From contig NGBS01000600.1 of assembly GCA_002245135.1 (NCBI GenBank), positions 1 to 64,000 on the forward strand: DNA of 64,000 nt, given 5' to 3'. Source of the DNA: Proteromonas lacertae. Taxonomy: Eukaryota > Sar > Bigyra > Opalinata > Proteromonadidae. Positions within the stretch are counted from its first letter, which is position 1; the number at the start of each line of letters is the position of its first letter. Positions 13,968 through 27,371 of this stretch are shown piece after piece. The notes below the pieces were generated by a model, which did not search any database, was not told the origin of the DNA, and saw only the letters and a program-made list of their open reading frames with translations. The position numbers and the translations under genes were made by a program.

Positions 13968-15745
13968 TTAATGAATTGGTGGAGTAGTATTACCAGCTTG
14001 ATGTTCTTCTTTAGGATTTATCTTAATCATATCATCAATTCTCAATATAGTAATAGCAGCTTCAGTAGCAAAACGAATACTCTTTACTTTAGAAATAGCT
14101 GGTTCTAAAACACCAGCTTTAAAGTTATTCACTATTTTACCTTCAATCAAATCTAATCCACAATATTTCAACTCTTCATTCTCTTTATTATTCTTACTCT
14201 GACATAAGTTGTGTTTAGCACATAATTTAGCTATTAATTCACTTGCATCTTTACCAGCATTTACTGCTAATGTCTTTGGAATTACTAATAAAGCTTCACT
14301 AAATTGTTGAATAGCCAATTGTTCTCTACTTCCAAGACTAGTTGCAAATCGATCTAAATACATAGATAAAGCAGCATCAACAGCACCACCACCCACAATC
14401 AAACTTTTACTTTCTAATACTCTTTTAATCACACATAATGAATCATGTAATGATCTTTCCATCTCGTTTAACATATATTCATTAGCACCACGTAATACAA
14501 TAGTTACTGCTTCGGTAGTCTTACATCCTTTAATGTATAAATATTCACCATCACCAACTCTTTGTTCACAGACTTCTGTAGCTGATCCTAAATTAGCAGG
14601 ATCGAATTTCTCATCACCTTCTAAGTCACTTAAAGTTGATAATATTGTTGCACCTGTAGCTTTGCTAATCATTTCCATCTTCTCTCTTGATAATCTTCGA
14701 ACAGCAATACATTTCGCTTCAACGAAGTATTTCATTGACATATCATCAATTCCTTTAGTTGTAAAAATGACATTTGTACCAGTAGATAATATCTTTTGAA
14801 TTCTTTCTTTGGTAATATCTTCTTCTCTTTCTTGAATGGCTTCTAATTGGTCTGGATTGTTTAATAATACTTCTACACCCATTTGCATTCTATGACGCTG
14901 TAAATCGAAATCTAATAAAGCGATCTTTGCATTATTTACAGCTTGTGGCATTTGCATTGAAGCTCTAGTTACATCTAAAGCAAAACCATTTACTAATTCA
15001 CTCTATAAATATTATAAACAATATAATTATACTTCGATTGCACTTTTTCCATGACATTTCAATATAAATGCATTATCAATTGGATAAACAGTTTTTCCAA
15101 AATCATCCACTCTCTTTAATTGTTTAACACAATCAACAACCATTTTACCGAAAAATTCACTTTCTGCACCAATAATCTTACTACTCATTGCTGTTTTTGC
15201 ACAACTTACTAAGACATTATCATCGATCTTTTCACTGGGGATTAATAAATTCTCTTTTATATATTTGACACATTCTTTCATTGCTAATTTATAACCACTA
15301 ATTATGCTTGTTGGATGAATCTTTTGTTTATATAACACATTGGCTCTTGCCATTAATTCAGCTGCTAATATAACAACAGAGGTAGTACCATCACCTACTT
15401 CTTTATCTTGTAAATCTGATAATTCGACTAAAACTTTAGCTGCTGGATGCTCTACGTTTAATAATTTTAATATAGTTGCTCCATCATTAGTTATTGTCAC
15501 ATCACCTATTTCATCGACCTATAGAGTTATAAACGACAATAATAACTGAGATTATACCAGCATCTTATCTAAACCTACTGGACCTAATGAACTTTTCACA
15601 ATGTTTGCAACTGCCATACATGCAGTGACTATATAAAATAAATTAGAATATTTAGTCAAAGGTATATATAATGCATAGATAATATACCATTTTGAGAACG
15701 TACATCTTCACCTTGAGTTCTTTCACCATTTAAAGTTAAAGACAT
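13968..15745 (-). CDS. CCT1: Chaperonin CCT subunit alpha (TCP-1 alpha)
   Basis: This is a subunit of the cytosolic CCT/TRiC chaperonin, which folds actin, tubulin and other proteins in an ATP-driven ring. There are four exons: 15745-15688, 15628-15558, 15518-15033 and 15002-13968. They give 549 aa, the usual CCT length, and all three introns are 30-59 nt. The N-terminus 'MSLTLNGERTQGEDVRSQN' is typical of the alpha subunit. The ATPase motifs are present: 'TNDGATIL' near residue 53 and 'GDGTTS' near residue 85. The apical 'DITKERIQKIL', 'LRGANEYMLNEMERSLHD' and the C-terminal 'TEAAITILRIDDMIK' also match CCT alpha rather than other subunits. There is no sign of damage. The start is only 90 nt from the start of the divergent neighbour, so the two genes must share a very short promoter region. 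Confidence 0.97.
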
Positions 15746-15835
15746 CTTCTTAGAATATAAAAAATTTAAAAATGATTTATTTTTATTTGAATGTTGCTTG
15801 ATAGGCTTGAGTCATTTTAAAAATCGCATTTACAC

Positions 15836-18800
15836 ATGTTAACTCAACTTAAAAACGCAATATTGCCAAATCAGTATGACAAGAGTAATACCTCACCTGT
15901 CAGTGTGATGAACGGACGAAATAATAAGGAAGAAGAGTTTTCAAGAAAGTTATTAACTATAAAGCAAATGAACACTGATATTAAAAAACCAGAAGTTTAT
16001 AGTACCATTTTAGAAAGTCGTTACATTACCTGTCAAGATCTTTTACTATATATTCAAGATATTCAAGTTACAAAAGATCAACTTGCTGAATTAATTAAAT
16101 TACTTCAAGAAATTGCAACTGAAATAAAATTGTCACCTCCAGATCACAATGTTATGATTGATGTAACAGGAAACATTTTGTTGTATTGCATAGCATCAGT
16201 ATTCTCCAATTACGTGAAAGTTGACAATTTAAACTCCTCCTCCTTTTTATACCCATTCATTAGAGATAATTCAACACATGAAGTCGAAAATATAACCCAA
16301 ATGATAGATAATTTTAATTTTGATATACCTCATTATAAGTCTGTAGTTAATTTCTTTTATATTTTACTACTGAAAGAGAGTAATGAAAGAGATGTGTATG
16401 AAGATTACAATTTTACAAATGAAAGATTTTCAAAAGTATATTTATTATATTTTTAATTTATTTATTATTCATTATAGTTATTATTAACCAAATCCTTCAG
16501 TTTTTTGCATTCTACACTTCAATACTGTCATTTCGATACTCAGAACTCTCAGACGTATGCAACACTGTTTATAGACGCTATGAGTTTATATTTCTACTTA
16601 ACAGACACAAATATTCCATTTTACTCACCAGATAGAGAAAATTCAGGTAATTCTGGTGAAAGTGATATATTAGAAGATGTGCTCTTATTTTTTGAAGGTA
16701 TTTTGACATTATATCCAAGCTTAAGCTTGTATTTTTGGCTTGATGAGACAAATCCACTGTCAAAGTCATTAAAAGTGTTCTTTGACTCAATAATAATGAA
16801 GAAAAATCCACCAGAAGATCTATTCTACCATTCTATTAGATTTATAAAGTGTTTAAGTAAAGAAAAACCATTTGAAATACACAATCAATTAATAAAAATA
16901 GATTCGTTTTATAATTACAATCACTTATTTGGTTATTTATACAATCTATATGATCAAGTCAAACATATCAATAATCAAAAAATAACCTCCAATAGTAATA
17001 ATAATATCATATTAAATGATATAATCATTAGTGAGATATTAGATTTAATCAGTGTATTATCAGATAATAACTTTGAAATATGTGAATATTTCTATTATAA
17101 AAATGAATATCATTTATTTGAAATATTATTGTCATACGTTTATTATGATGTTAGTCCAATTATAAAGGTATATATATATATATATTATATTATTATGTTT
17201 ATTTATATATATAGGGTAAAGCTTATCATACTCTTAGCATCCTATCAAAATTAAATCAATTCAACGTAATTATTACCGAACATATTTTAATTAATTCGTT
17301 ACTCAATACACCAACTACCAATAACAATGCATCTAATAATAATAATAATAATTACAATACTAATCTACAACAACAACAACAGAATTTATTATTTCAACAA
17401 CAACAACAACAGAAACAGCAACAAATGATGTTAATGATGATGAGACAACAACAACAACAACAACAAGATCCATCATCAGCTCAATTACAAATACAACAAT
17501 TTGACAGTGGAATAAAGTCAGAAATAGAATATGTCGAACCAAATAATAAAGAATATCCAATTACAATAGGTTTTATTGAATTGATCATTAATTTATGTAA
17601 ATACAATAGCAATAGTAAAGAAGGATTATTAAATCGAGTAGAATTTGATAATTATTTTAGTTTTATATTCAGTGATATATTCCTAAAGATTGATAAGAGA
17701 GAATTTAAGAATATCAATGAGAAATATGACTTATTGACAAAATGCTTAGAATTATTCAATATTATCATATCAAATTATGATAATTATTTAAAATATATCT
17801 CTCATAATAATAATAATAATAATAATGCTATTGATGAAAACAATAATTGCGTATTCAAACTATTAACGATAATATATCGTGGAGGAAGTTCATTCAATTA
17901 TATCAACAATTTACTCTCTAAATCACCTATTGAAATGCAACAATTACATTGTAATATCAATAATCAATGGAAGTTAGAAAATGATGGTTATAATAATGAA
18001 GAAGATATGATTATCGAATGCATTCATCTCTTCGATATTTTGATCAAAATCGAGAATCACTTCATTCAGTATATACATAAATATTATAGCTCCTATATAA
18101 TGAAACCAATATATCAAATGATCTTATTATCAAGTAGCAATATTAACTTATTAAATCATATATTACTCTCTTTTTCCTATCAATTCAGTCAGATTTATAA
18201 TCATTATTCTATTGATTTGTTGTATTATTTAATCAGTAATTGTTTATCAAGAGATATATTGAATAAAATAGTCATTAATAATATGATTGTTCCATTATTA
18301 GATTGCTACTGTAAATATTTCAATCAGTTTATGTATTTGAAGAAAGAGAATATTGAAAATATCTACAATCAAAGTGATAATTATTCTATATTGAAGAACA
18401 GTGAAGATATATTGAAAGTATTGATTACTCATTTAGAAAACAATAGAAATAGTCCATTTATATACTTATTATTCGGTATTAAAACCCATATACAATTTCA
18501 AATCACCAATCCCTTATGTTTAGTGGAAATATTAATTAATTTGATTAGTTCAAACCAAAGGCTTGAGGAATATTCAAACTTATGTGAATTGATTTGTCAT
18601 TTATTCACTATTCTTATCAGTGAATCTGAATAACAGTAGCAATAATATAGAAGAATACAATATAAATGACAATGACACTGAGATTTTATATTTATTTAGA
18701 AAAACATCAATTCTTTCAAATACATTAAAGAATGTGATAATTAATTATAATAATAATAATAATAACATTAACTTGGTAAAAAATTATAATTGTATAATCA

Positions 18801-20903
18801 GTTGGATATTGAAATCTATTGCAATTGATATTCAATTATCCAGTATTAGTAATCCTCCAATATATGATAACATATCGTCTATTTTAATGAATTTATTTGA
18901 TAATAATACAAACAGGAATCAAGCCAGTATGATCAATATTAATAGTAATAATAATAATTTGTTTTACTATTATTCAAGTAATGAGAATATGTTTTTATAT
19001 ATATTCAAAATCATTTTACAGGAAAATACATTTCCAGTAATCCCATCTTCACATCCAGTAAACGTTATTCTTCAAGATTTAGTGTCTAAAAATAATGGAA
19101 TTTTAGTGGAAGATGTATGTGAAGGAATAGAGTATCAGAAAATAGATATAAGACTACTAAATGAGATATTATATAACAATAATAATAATAATATTGACTT
19201 GTGTATTTTAGAAGAATTAAACAATTGGTGTTTGAATTGGAATAGATATAGTGAAATAGAATTCAGTAGAATTCTATTATTAGAAAGTTGGAATCAAGTC
19301 TTAGGTATTATTTTATTATGTAAAATCAATATATTCAAAATACCAGGAAGTATTTTCAAAGAAGGAAATGAAATATTTACTGTAACAAATATATTACAAT
19401 CTATTTTGCAAACTCTTTTATTAAGTTCAACTCAGAATATATCAAATGGTAGTTCTAATAATAACAATTTAGAAATAAATAATAATAATAATCATATCAA
19501 TAATAATGTCAATAATAATATATTAAATCTAAGGATAGAAATAAAGGAGAAATTAGCAGGAATGGTCATATTATTACTGTCAAAATTAAAGGAAAAAGAA
19601 ATACCCAATTCCAAGTATTTACCTTCATAAACTATTGAATCAAATATTTGAATCGATTTTAGACTGTTTATGTAAATCATTAACATGTTCAACCACTTCC
19701 TGTTATTATAGAATATTGTTATATATATCAATATTAAAGTATATACAATGGAATAATAAATGTGAATATAATGTGGAATTATTGAATAGAAAGTCTAAAG
19801 TATTAATTGATTGTTTATTAGAAGATATAATCTATTCAAATGATGAGTTCAAACCTATATGTTTGTATACACTGGAGAATATTTTACACTATGATATTAT
19901 TGGTAATTCCGTTGAGTATTTATCCAATCATATTAATTTCATCAAACTGTTGGATAAAATTCAAAATTTTGGTAATGAATGTTATGAAAATACAATTAAT
20001 GGAGAAAAACAAAGAAATATATTTGAAAGCTTGTTATTACTGTTAAACTGCATATCTGAAAATAATATAAATGGAGCAAATCTATTGGTTAATAATAATA
20101 TATTGAAATTAATTAGAAATAGTTCATTAATAAAGAATATAAATCCATATATGACATTACAAGGAAATAATAATAACAATTTCTATAGAATTATTCTCTC
20201 AATTTGTCATTTGATTAAATCCATTCTTTTTACATTAAAAGATAATGAAAATGTAAATAATGAGATATTATTATTATTTAACGAAAACTTTGCACTATTT
20301 CAAGAGTTATTGAAAGTAGAAAAAAATGAAAATTATAAATTATATTTGGAATTACAAAGTCTTATTATTGGATTATTGATATGTTTATTAGAAAGAAATG
20401 GTGAGAAATATGAAAAGAAATTAAGTCCTTATTGTAACTTATATACTCAACTGATATTGACATTATTAAGTCATTACAGCAGTAACAAATTGATATTTGA
20501 AAATGATGAAATTGACAATAATAATATCAATAATTCACAATTGAAAATATTGAAAAAGAAAATATTTACATACAGTTTGAATTATATATATTATGAAACG
20601 AAGTTAAAAGAGAATTCAGGAAGTGAAATCAACTTGTTTTCTAATTATTCTATTCTATCAACTATCTTATATAGTTGTATAATCAATTATATGAAGAGTA
20701 ATGAAAAGACAAAGTGTTATTTGAAAAGTATCATTGAAATGAGTTTATATATTTATATTAATCATATTCAGTATTGGAAAATGAATAAAATTGAAGTATT
20801 GGAGTTGAAAAGAGATATTAAGAAGTTATATGAATTGGAAGTATTAAGTAAAGAGAATGTATTGTTTGAAATATTGTTGAGAAGATTGAGTTATGAAATG
20901 TAG
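15836..20903 (+). CDS. Large helical protein, possible Nup205/Nup188-type scaffold nucleoporin
   Basis: It encodes about 1,640 aa. Exon 1 (15836-16437) is followed by a 43-nt intron, exon 2 runs to about 17167, and after a 47-nt intron the gene continues to 20903. The protein is almost entirely helical, with Leu/Ile-rich repeats, Asn-rich insertions and a Gln tract (17399-17465). Two segments recall Nup205/Nup188/Nup192: 'FFEGILTLYPSLSLYFW' in the N-terminal third and 'YPITIGFIELIINL' mid-protein. Those proteins build the inner ring of the nuclear pore, and the length fits. The frame changes by one base twice. Near 18617-18647 a 31-nt GTGAAT...ATAG segment could be an intron that restores frame exactly. 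Near 19622 ('TTACCTTCAT') only a one-base insertion explains it. Alternatives are another large armadillo/HEAT-type scaffold. Family assignment is tentative; that it is a real gene is not. Confidence 0.55.
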
Positions 20904-21723
<820 letters not shown>

Positions 21724-21747
21724 ATTGTTTATATTCAAAAAACAACT

Positions 21748-21763
21748 GGTGCTTTTTAGCACC
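21748..21763 (+). promoter_or_regulatory. Histone mRNA 3' stem-loop (SLBP-type)
   Basis: The sequence GGTGCTTTTTAGCACC forms a perfect 6-bp stem (GGTGCT/AGCACC) with a four-base TTTT loop, 24 nt downstream of the H4 stop. The family pattern is a GG-starting 6-bp stem, UUUC or UUUA loop and ACC/CC-ending arm, with U at the last stem position; this fits in every respect except the final loop base. In animals and green algae this element binds SLBP and replaces the poly(A) tail on replication-dependent histone mRNAs. A purine-rich run (about 21776-21784) follows at the distance expected for a U7-type downstream element. Confidence 0.85.
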
Positions 21764-21797
21764 TTTAAATATTATAAAAAGAAATTTATTTAATTAT

Positions 21798-23136
21798 TTA
21801 GAAGATTAAATTGAATATTAACAACACCAAAATCAGTATTTTTGTACAGTTTATCAAGTATTCATTACTACTGTTACAAACGCCACCATTTCTACTAAAC
21901 GTTATTATATCTCCAGGTGTATCACAATGTGGACAAGTATATCCCTCAAAACATTGACAAATTCCATTCAAACATTTACCTCCTGTTTTCTCTGGATTTT
22001 TATAGTTTGGACCAAAATTTCCACAATCTTTTGATTTCTTACAACTTCCACCACCATTCATTCGAACTATACTATTGCATTTATCTCCTTGACGATCACA
22101 ATAAGGACAAGTCCAACCATCATAACATTCACATTTATTCGTTTTATTATTACATATTCCACCATCATAATAACCACATTCACCACTGTTACTACAACTA
22201 CCTCCACCTGTTGGTAATTCATCACATTTTACACCACTATAACCTTTATTACATTTACATTTCATATTTTCTCTATCACATACTCCTTCTTTACAATCTA
22301 ATTCTGCACATAAATCAATATCACATTTCTTACCTCCATATCCACTTTTACAAACACATTTACCATTTTTACATTTACCATTCTTACAACTTATTCCATT
22401 ACAACTGCAACTATCTTTACCTTCTAATAAATTCTTTTTCAATTTATCACAATAACTACAACCAAATCCACTTTGACATTGACATTCATTATTTATACAT
22501 AAACCTTAAAATATAGATTAAATTAAACTAATAATATTATATAATATAAACAAATAAATAAAAATGATATATTATTACACTCTTTATGATCTTTACAACT
22601 TCCACCACCTATCAAATAATCACCACAAGAAGCACCATATAAGATATCTTCATTCTCACCTAAACTACAATCACTACAACCCCAGTTGGAGTAACAAACA
22701 CAATGACTATTTATACATAAACCATGACCACTACAATCACTATCTTCTACACATATACCTCCACCCCAGCGAACTTTACATAAATCAACTGTTTCATTTA
22801 AACCACTTCGTAATCTATATAAATCATCATATTAAACAATTAAAAATCAAACTTTCTTATTCCACTCAATTCACCTGATACATCAGGAATTAGTTGAACA
22901 AAACAACTTCCACAACCATAACCAGAACTGCATTTACATACTGAACCTTCACATCTTCCTGTTATACTTGAAGCATCTTCACGAAGAGTAGGTAAATCAG
23001 CTGAAGGAATTCCACATTCGATATCAGAAGTACCTTCTCATGTTATTATATCAAATATACAATATTCTCCTCCTGAAATTGCACAATATGTGAAATTAAT
23101 GAAGATAAGTGATAAAACCAATGGAAGAAATGACAT
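21798..23136 (-). CDS. Cys-rich EGF-like surface protein, probably GPI-anchored
   Basis: The protein starts at 23136 with a signal peptide ('MSFLPLVLSLIFINFTYC') and consists of cysteine-spaced EGF-like units (for example 'CKNGKCVCKSGYGGKKC' and 'CECYDGWTCPYC'). It ends with a short hydrophobic tail with nothing after it ('TKILILVLLIFNLIF'), the layout of a GPI-attachment signal. I infer three introns. The first is a 27-nt one at 23034-23060 ending AAG, which removes an in-frame TGA. The second is 38 nt near 22833-22870, ending ATAG. The third is near 22507-22580, also ending AAG. All three restore frame and continue the Cys pattern. The likely role is cell-surface or matrix adhesion. It shares EGF style with the giant protein at 2.6-13.2 kb but not its modules. 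Confidence 0.75.
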
Positions 23137-23328
23137 AATTAAAAAGTAAAATGAAAATCCCCAAACTGTAATCAAGCCTATTTTCTTCTTTTCTTCTTTA
23201 ATTGTGAAGCGAATCAATCATTTATTTTGATATAATTTTAAACAATAGGAATAACAATATATAATTTATTTAATATTTAAGAATTCTTTTGATAATTCTT
23301 TCTTTTCTTCTTCTTTTAATCCATTCAA

Positions 23329-26300
23329 CTAAATTTTACTAACTGAAGTAAATTCATTTAGAAATGATTTTAATTCTGATTTATCGATGTTTTCTTTCAC
23401 TGTTATTGACAATTCATTTAGACTATCAAACAATTTTTCATTTTCTTCTAATAATCTTAATTCTCTTTCATCTAATTCATTTCCTGATATATCTAAATCT
23501 AACAATGGTTCATAATCTTTTAATCTTTCTATTAACACTTTCAATCCTTTCTCACTCATTCCAATATCTATTTCAGTTATAATACAATTATATTCATAAA
23601 ATACTTGAAAGATTATTGATACTGTTTTCAGTAATCATTTCTACAAATCTATCCATAGCATTTACATATAATTTCTACTCCTTCATCACCAATTGGATTA
23701 TTGAATATTGATAGATATTTTACACTTTCTGGCAAACAATCCAGTAATTCTTTTAATCCTTTATAACTGATTCTATTATTTGGATAAATCAACACTGCTA
23801 ATAATTTACTTGTCTAATTAATCGAATATGAGAATCATTGATATTCATATCTATTTCATTAAAATTAAATAATATACTTGACAAATCATATTTATGATAA
23901 TACCTTTCTTTTAGCCTTTTAATACAATAATTTAAATAATAATCTATTTCTTCATCACTCCATGATAAACATTTCATTTTTATAAATGGATAGTTTTTGT
24001 TTTCTAATGATGTTGAACATATTGATTTTAATCCATTTATTCTGATATTATTTCCATTTAGATATATTTCATGACATCGTCCAATTGAATTTATTTTATT
24101 GGTTAATAATATTACACTTTCATCATCTATTGAGATATTACTCAAATTCATTTTATTGCCATATATTAACATTCTTAAATTGTTTAACAATAGTTTAAAT
24201 CCAGTATTACCAATTGGATTATCTATTTAATTATAATTATATAACATTATAATATATACTATGAATTAACAATTTCTCAATATTATCATTATTTTTCACA
24301 TAATTCATCAAATACTCTATTCCATCTGAATCTATATTATTGTTACTTATATCAAGTATGATTTTTTCATGAATATTCATCAAACCAGACAATATGTATT
24401 TCAGTCCAGTAGAAGATAAACCCATTTCTATTATATAATAAATAAAAATAATAATACTTGAACAATTTATTCTATTGTAACAATCTTTTAATAACCATAT
24501 ATGTGGAAATAAGATATTCATTCCTTCATCTCCTATCTCATTTCCATTTATTTGAAGTTCCTTAAGATTTGAAAATGATGATAAATTCGTTTCTATACTT
24601 TTGTATGTTAGGTTATTATCTAAACAATAAAAAATTATCAGATTATACTACTCAAATCTAATACTTCTATCTCTCTCAATTCATTTAATCTTAATGAAAT
24701 GAATAATTTGAAAATACTGTCATCAATACCTAAATTACTTAAATTTAGCACATTATCATTTTTGAAGTATTGTATTAATGTTGGAATGTCTTTGTCAATC
24801 AACATATCTTCTTTACATTTAATATCAATATGATTTTTGAAATAGAATATAGGAATAAGCTTTTAATCCTTCTGCATGAATATTATTGTTGCATGTAATA
24901 TCTAGCTTCTTAAGATTTGGATATTTATATAATTCTTCTGATAATAATATCATACATATATCATTTAAACACATTCCCCTAAGATTCAATTCATTTTCTT
25001 TGTTGATTAATAAATGTAGATGTGGAACTAATAATTTGAACCTTCTTGGACACATTCCATCTACTATATCAATATAATAATATAATATATAATACATGGA
25101 AGATTTATATGTTTTAATTTCATAAGAGGAATTGATTTTATAAATGATTCGATGAAATCAGAACTAGCACTACAACCAAATAAATACAATTCTTTTAGAT
25201 TTGATAATTCAATAAAATATGATAAGAATAATGATTGATGTTGATTTGGAATAGTCATACCTAAGTTAATATAAATGATCATAATAATACCAAATTGGAG
25301 TTTTGCTAAATTCATTAATTTCAAGATTCGGAACAAATAGTTTATTCCTTTCTCACACAAACAAACACAATTTGATTCTATGATAAATACTTCATCATTA
25401 TGTATATTACTATCGATATTAAATATCATTCTATCTAAATAACAGTCATTTTCTCCTTTACATTGGTGACGAATTTGAGATTTCAGTCTATCTTTTATTG
25501 AATCATCTTCTTTGAATACTTTCATCATCAATAATACTGCTAATATTCTCTCATTTGGTTTACTGTTGTAAGATTCTATCAAACTATCTCGAATATTTTC
25601 ATTCTTGTTATATTCCACATAATAGTCTCTCTGAATATCAAATGGAGTTATTTCTATTGAATAATCATTATTGAATATGATTTCTTTTCTCTCATCACAT
25701 CCCATTACACTATTCTTTGACGCTTGTAACATCTTATTCGCTTTCATCATTTCTTTTCTCAACTCTTTCAAACTCAATCTATCTTCACTCTTCACTTTCA
25801 ACATTCTATCTATCATTTCCTTCATATCATCATCACATTCTACATCTAAACTGTATTTACATCTCAGGATATTATTCATTGTTTTATAAATATTATTATC
25901 TTCATTAAATGGTAATTTCTTACAAATCATTTCATATAATATACATCCAATTGACCAAATCACACTTTTATCATTACATTCTAAACCATTCAACTCTTCT
26001 GGACTTTTAAAACACACATCATATATTCTCATATCATCTTCCTTTCTCAACGTATTTAAGTATAAATCACAGATCTTTGCATTGTTATTCTCTTCATATA
26101 TTATGTTACTACTCTTCAAATTGCTAATCACAATGTTATAATCACATAATACATCAAAAATATCACATATTGAACATATCACATTACTTATATCAGTATT
26201 TGAAATGGATTTATTGTGAATTATCTCTTCTAAATCCAATAAATAGTATTTTCTTCTTAATAACATCATATTATTACCGATTATTTCACAAGCAGATGGA

Positions 26301-26560
26301 TAGATGAAGGATAAACAACTATCAATCAAGAATGAGTTATTCTCTAAGAATTCTTTTATTCTAGCTTCTTTAACATTTTCTAAATTTAATATCTTAATAC
26401 TTTTTACATTATTCTGATGCTCTATTACTAAATCCACTTCTTTCTCGCCTTTTTCTACACTTTCTTTTATCTATTATGTATAAATCAATTAACATACTTC
26501 TACTGCATATGATAATAACGAATTCATAAAGTTATTGATGAAAGAATCGAAGAAATACAT
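23329..26560 (-). CDS. Pseudokinase-LRR protein
   Basis: The first exon (ATG at 26560, 'MYFFDSFINNFMNSLL') is followed by a 27-nt intron (GTATGT...AATAG) and then a kinase-like domain (about 26460-25700). It keeps the overall kinase layout but has 'ISNLKSSNII' in place of HRDxxxxN and 'ICDLYLN' in place of DFG, so catalysis is not expected. The equivalent of the APE motif, 'SPEELNGLECNDKSVIWSIG', is well kept. A linker and RI-type leucine-rich repeats follow (for example 'GDEGMNILFPHIW', 'ILDISNNNIDSDGIEYL'), each exon holding one or two repeats. There is a one-base deletion in an A-run near 24868: without it 'EGLK' joins 'LIPIFYFKNH', as in the paralogue. It is the opposite-strand paralogue of the pseudokinase-LRR part of the 52.5-64 kb gene, without its kinases, TPRs or FYL-SINQ modules. 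Confidence 0.75.
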
Positions 26561-26653
26561 TTTCAAAATATTTTAGTCGTTTCAAATTTATGTAAATTAC
26601 ACACATTTTACATAAAAAGAAAAGAATAGAATAAATAGAATTTTAAATATTAT

Positions 26654-27334
26654 TTAAAAATCATCAGTTACATTATACTTCAAAGCTTCTGGTGGTTTTA
26701 GTTTTATACTGATAGGATCAATCTTACCAGAATGAATTTTAGTTGATAAAGATGTTACTTTTATACTGTAGTTTGATTCATGTTTGTTAAATCTCTTTGT
26801 TGGAGTATCAAAATTCAAACTTGGAATTGTATTTGAAGTATTTGGATTTAAGATACTTTTACTAATTCGACTATTACTTCGATTTCTTACAACAGAGGAT
26901 TGAGATTTTTCTTGAGTTGTCCAAAATGAATAATTACTAATCAATGAAGATCTACATAAATCACGAATGGATGGGAAATAATCAAATAATAAATAAAATA
27001 ATGGATGAACAACTAATCTCATATATTCTAATTGACTATGTGCAAACTATATAAAAATTATTATTATAATAATTTATTTATACTGTTTTTATATCAGATA
27101 TATCCATTAAATCACCATTCATTTCACAATTTGGAACACTATTTCTTTTCAAATCTTCTTCTGTCATTTCTGTTTCAGTTATTGAATTAAACCAAGTTTT
27201 ATAGATTGGAAATGGTTTGACTGGATTGTTGAGAATGGAGGTTTTGAATATTAATAATAATATTTCAATTTTATTCTCTTCACTGTCATACATTGGCTTT
27301 TTATTTGGGAAATAGTCACTATTAATTATAGTTT

Positions 27335-27371
<37 letters not shown>

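Noticed and set aside
21917-22878. Plus-strand ORFs very rich in His, Tyr and Asn
   Set aside because: They lie antisense to the Cys-rich EGF-like gene. Cys and Asn codons read backwards give this composition.
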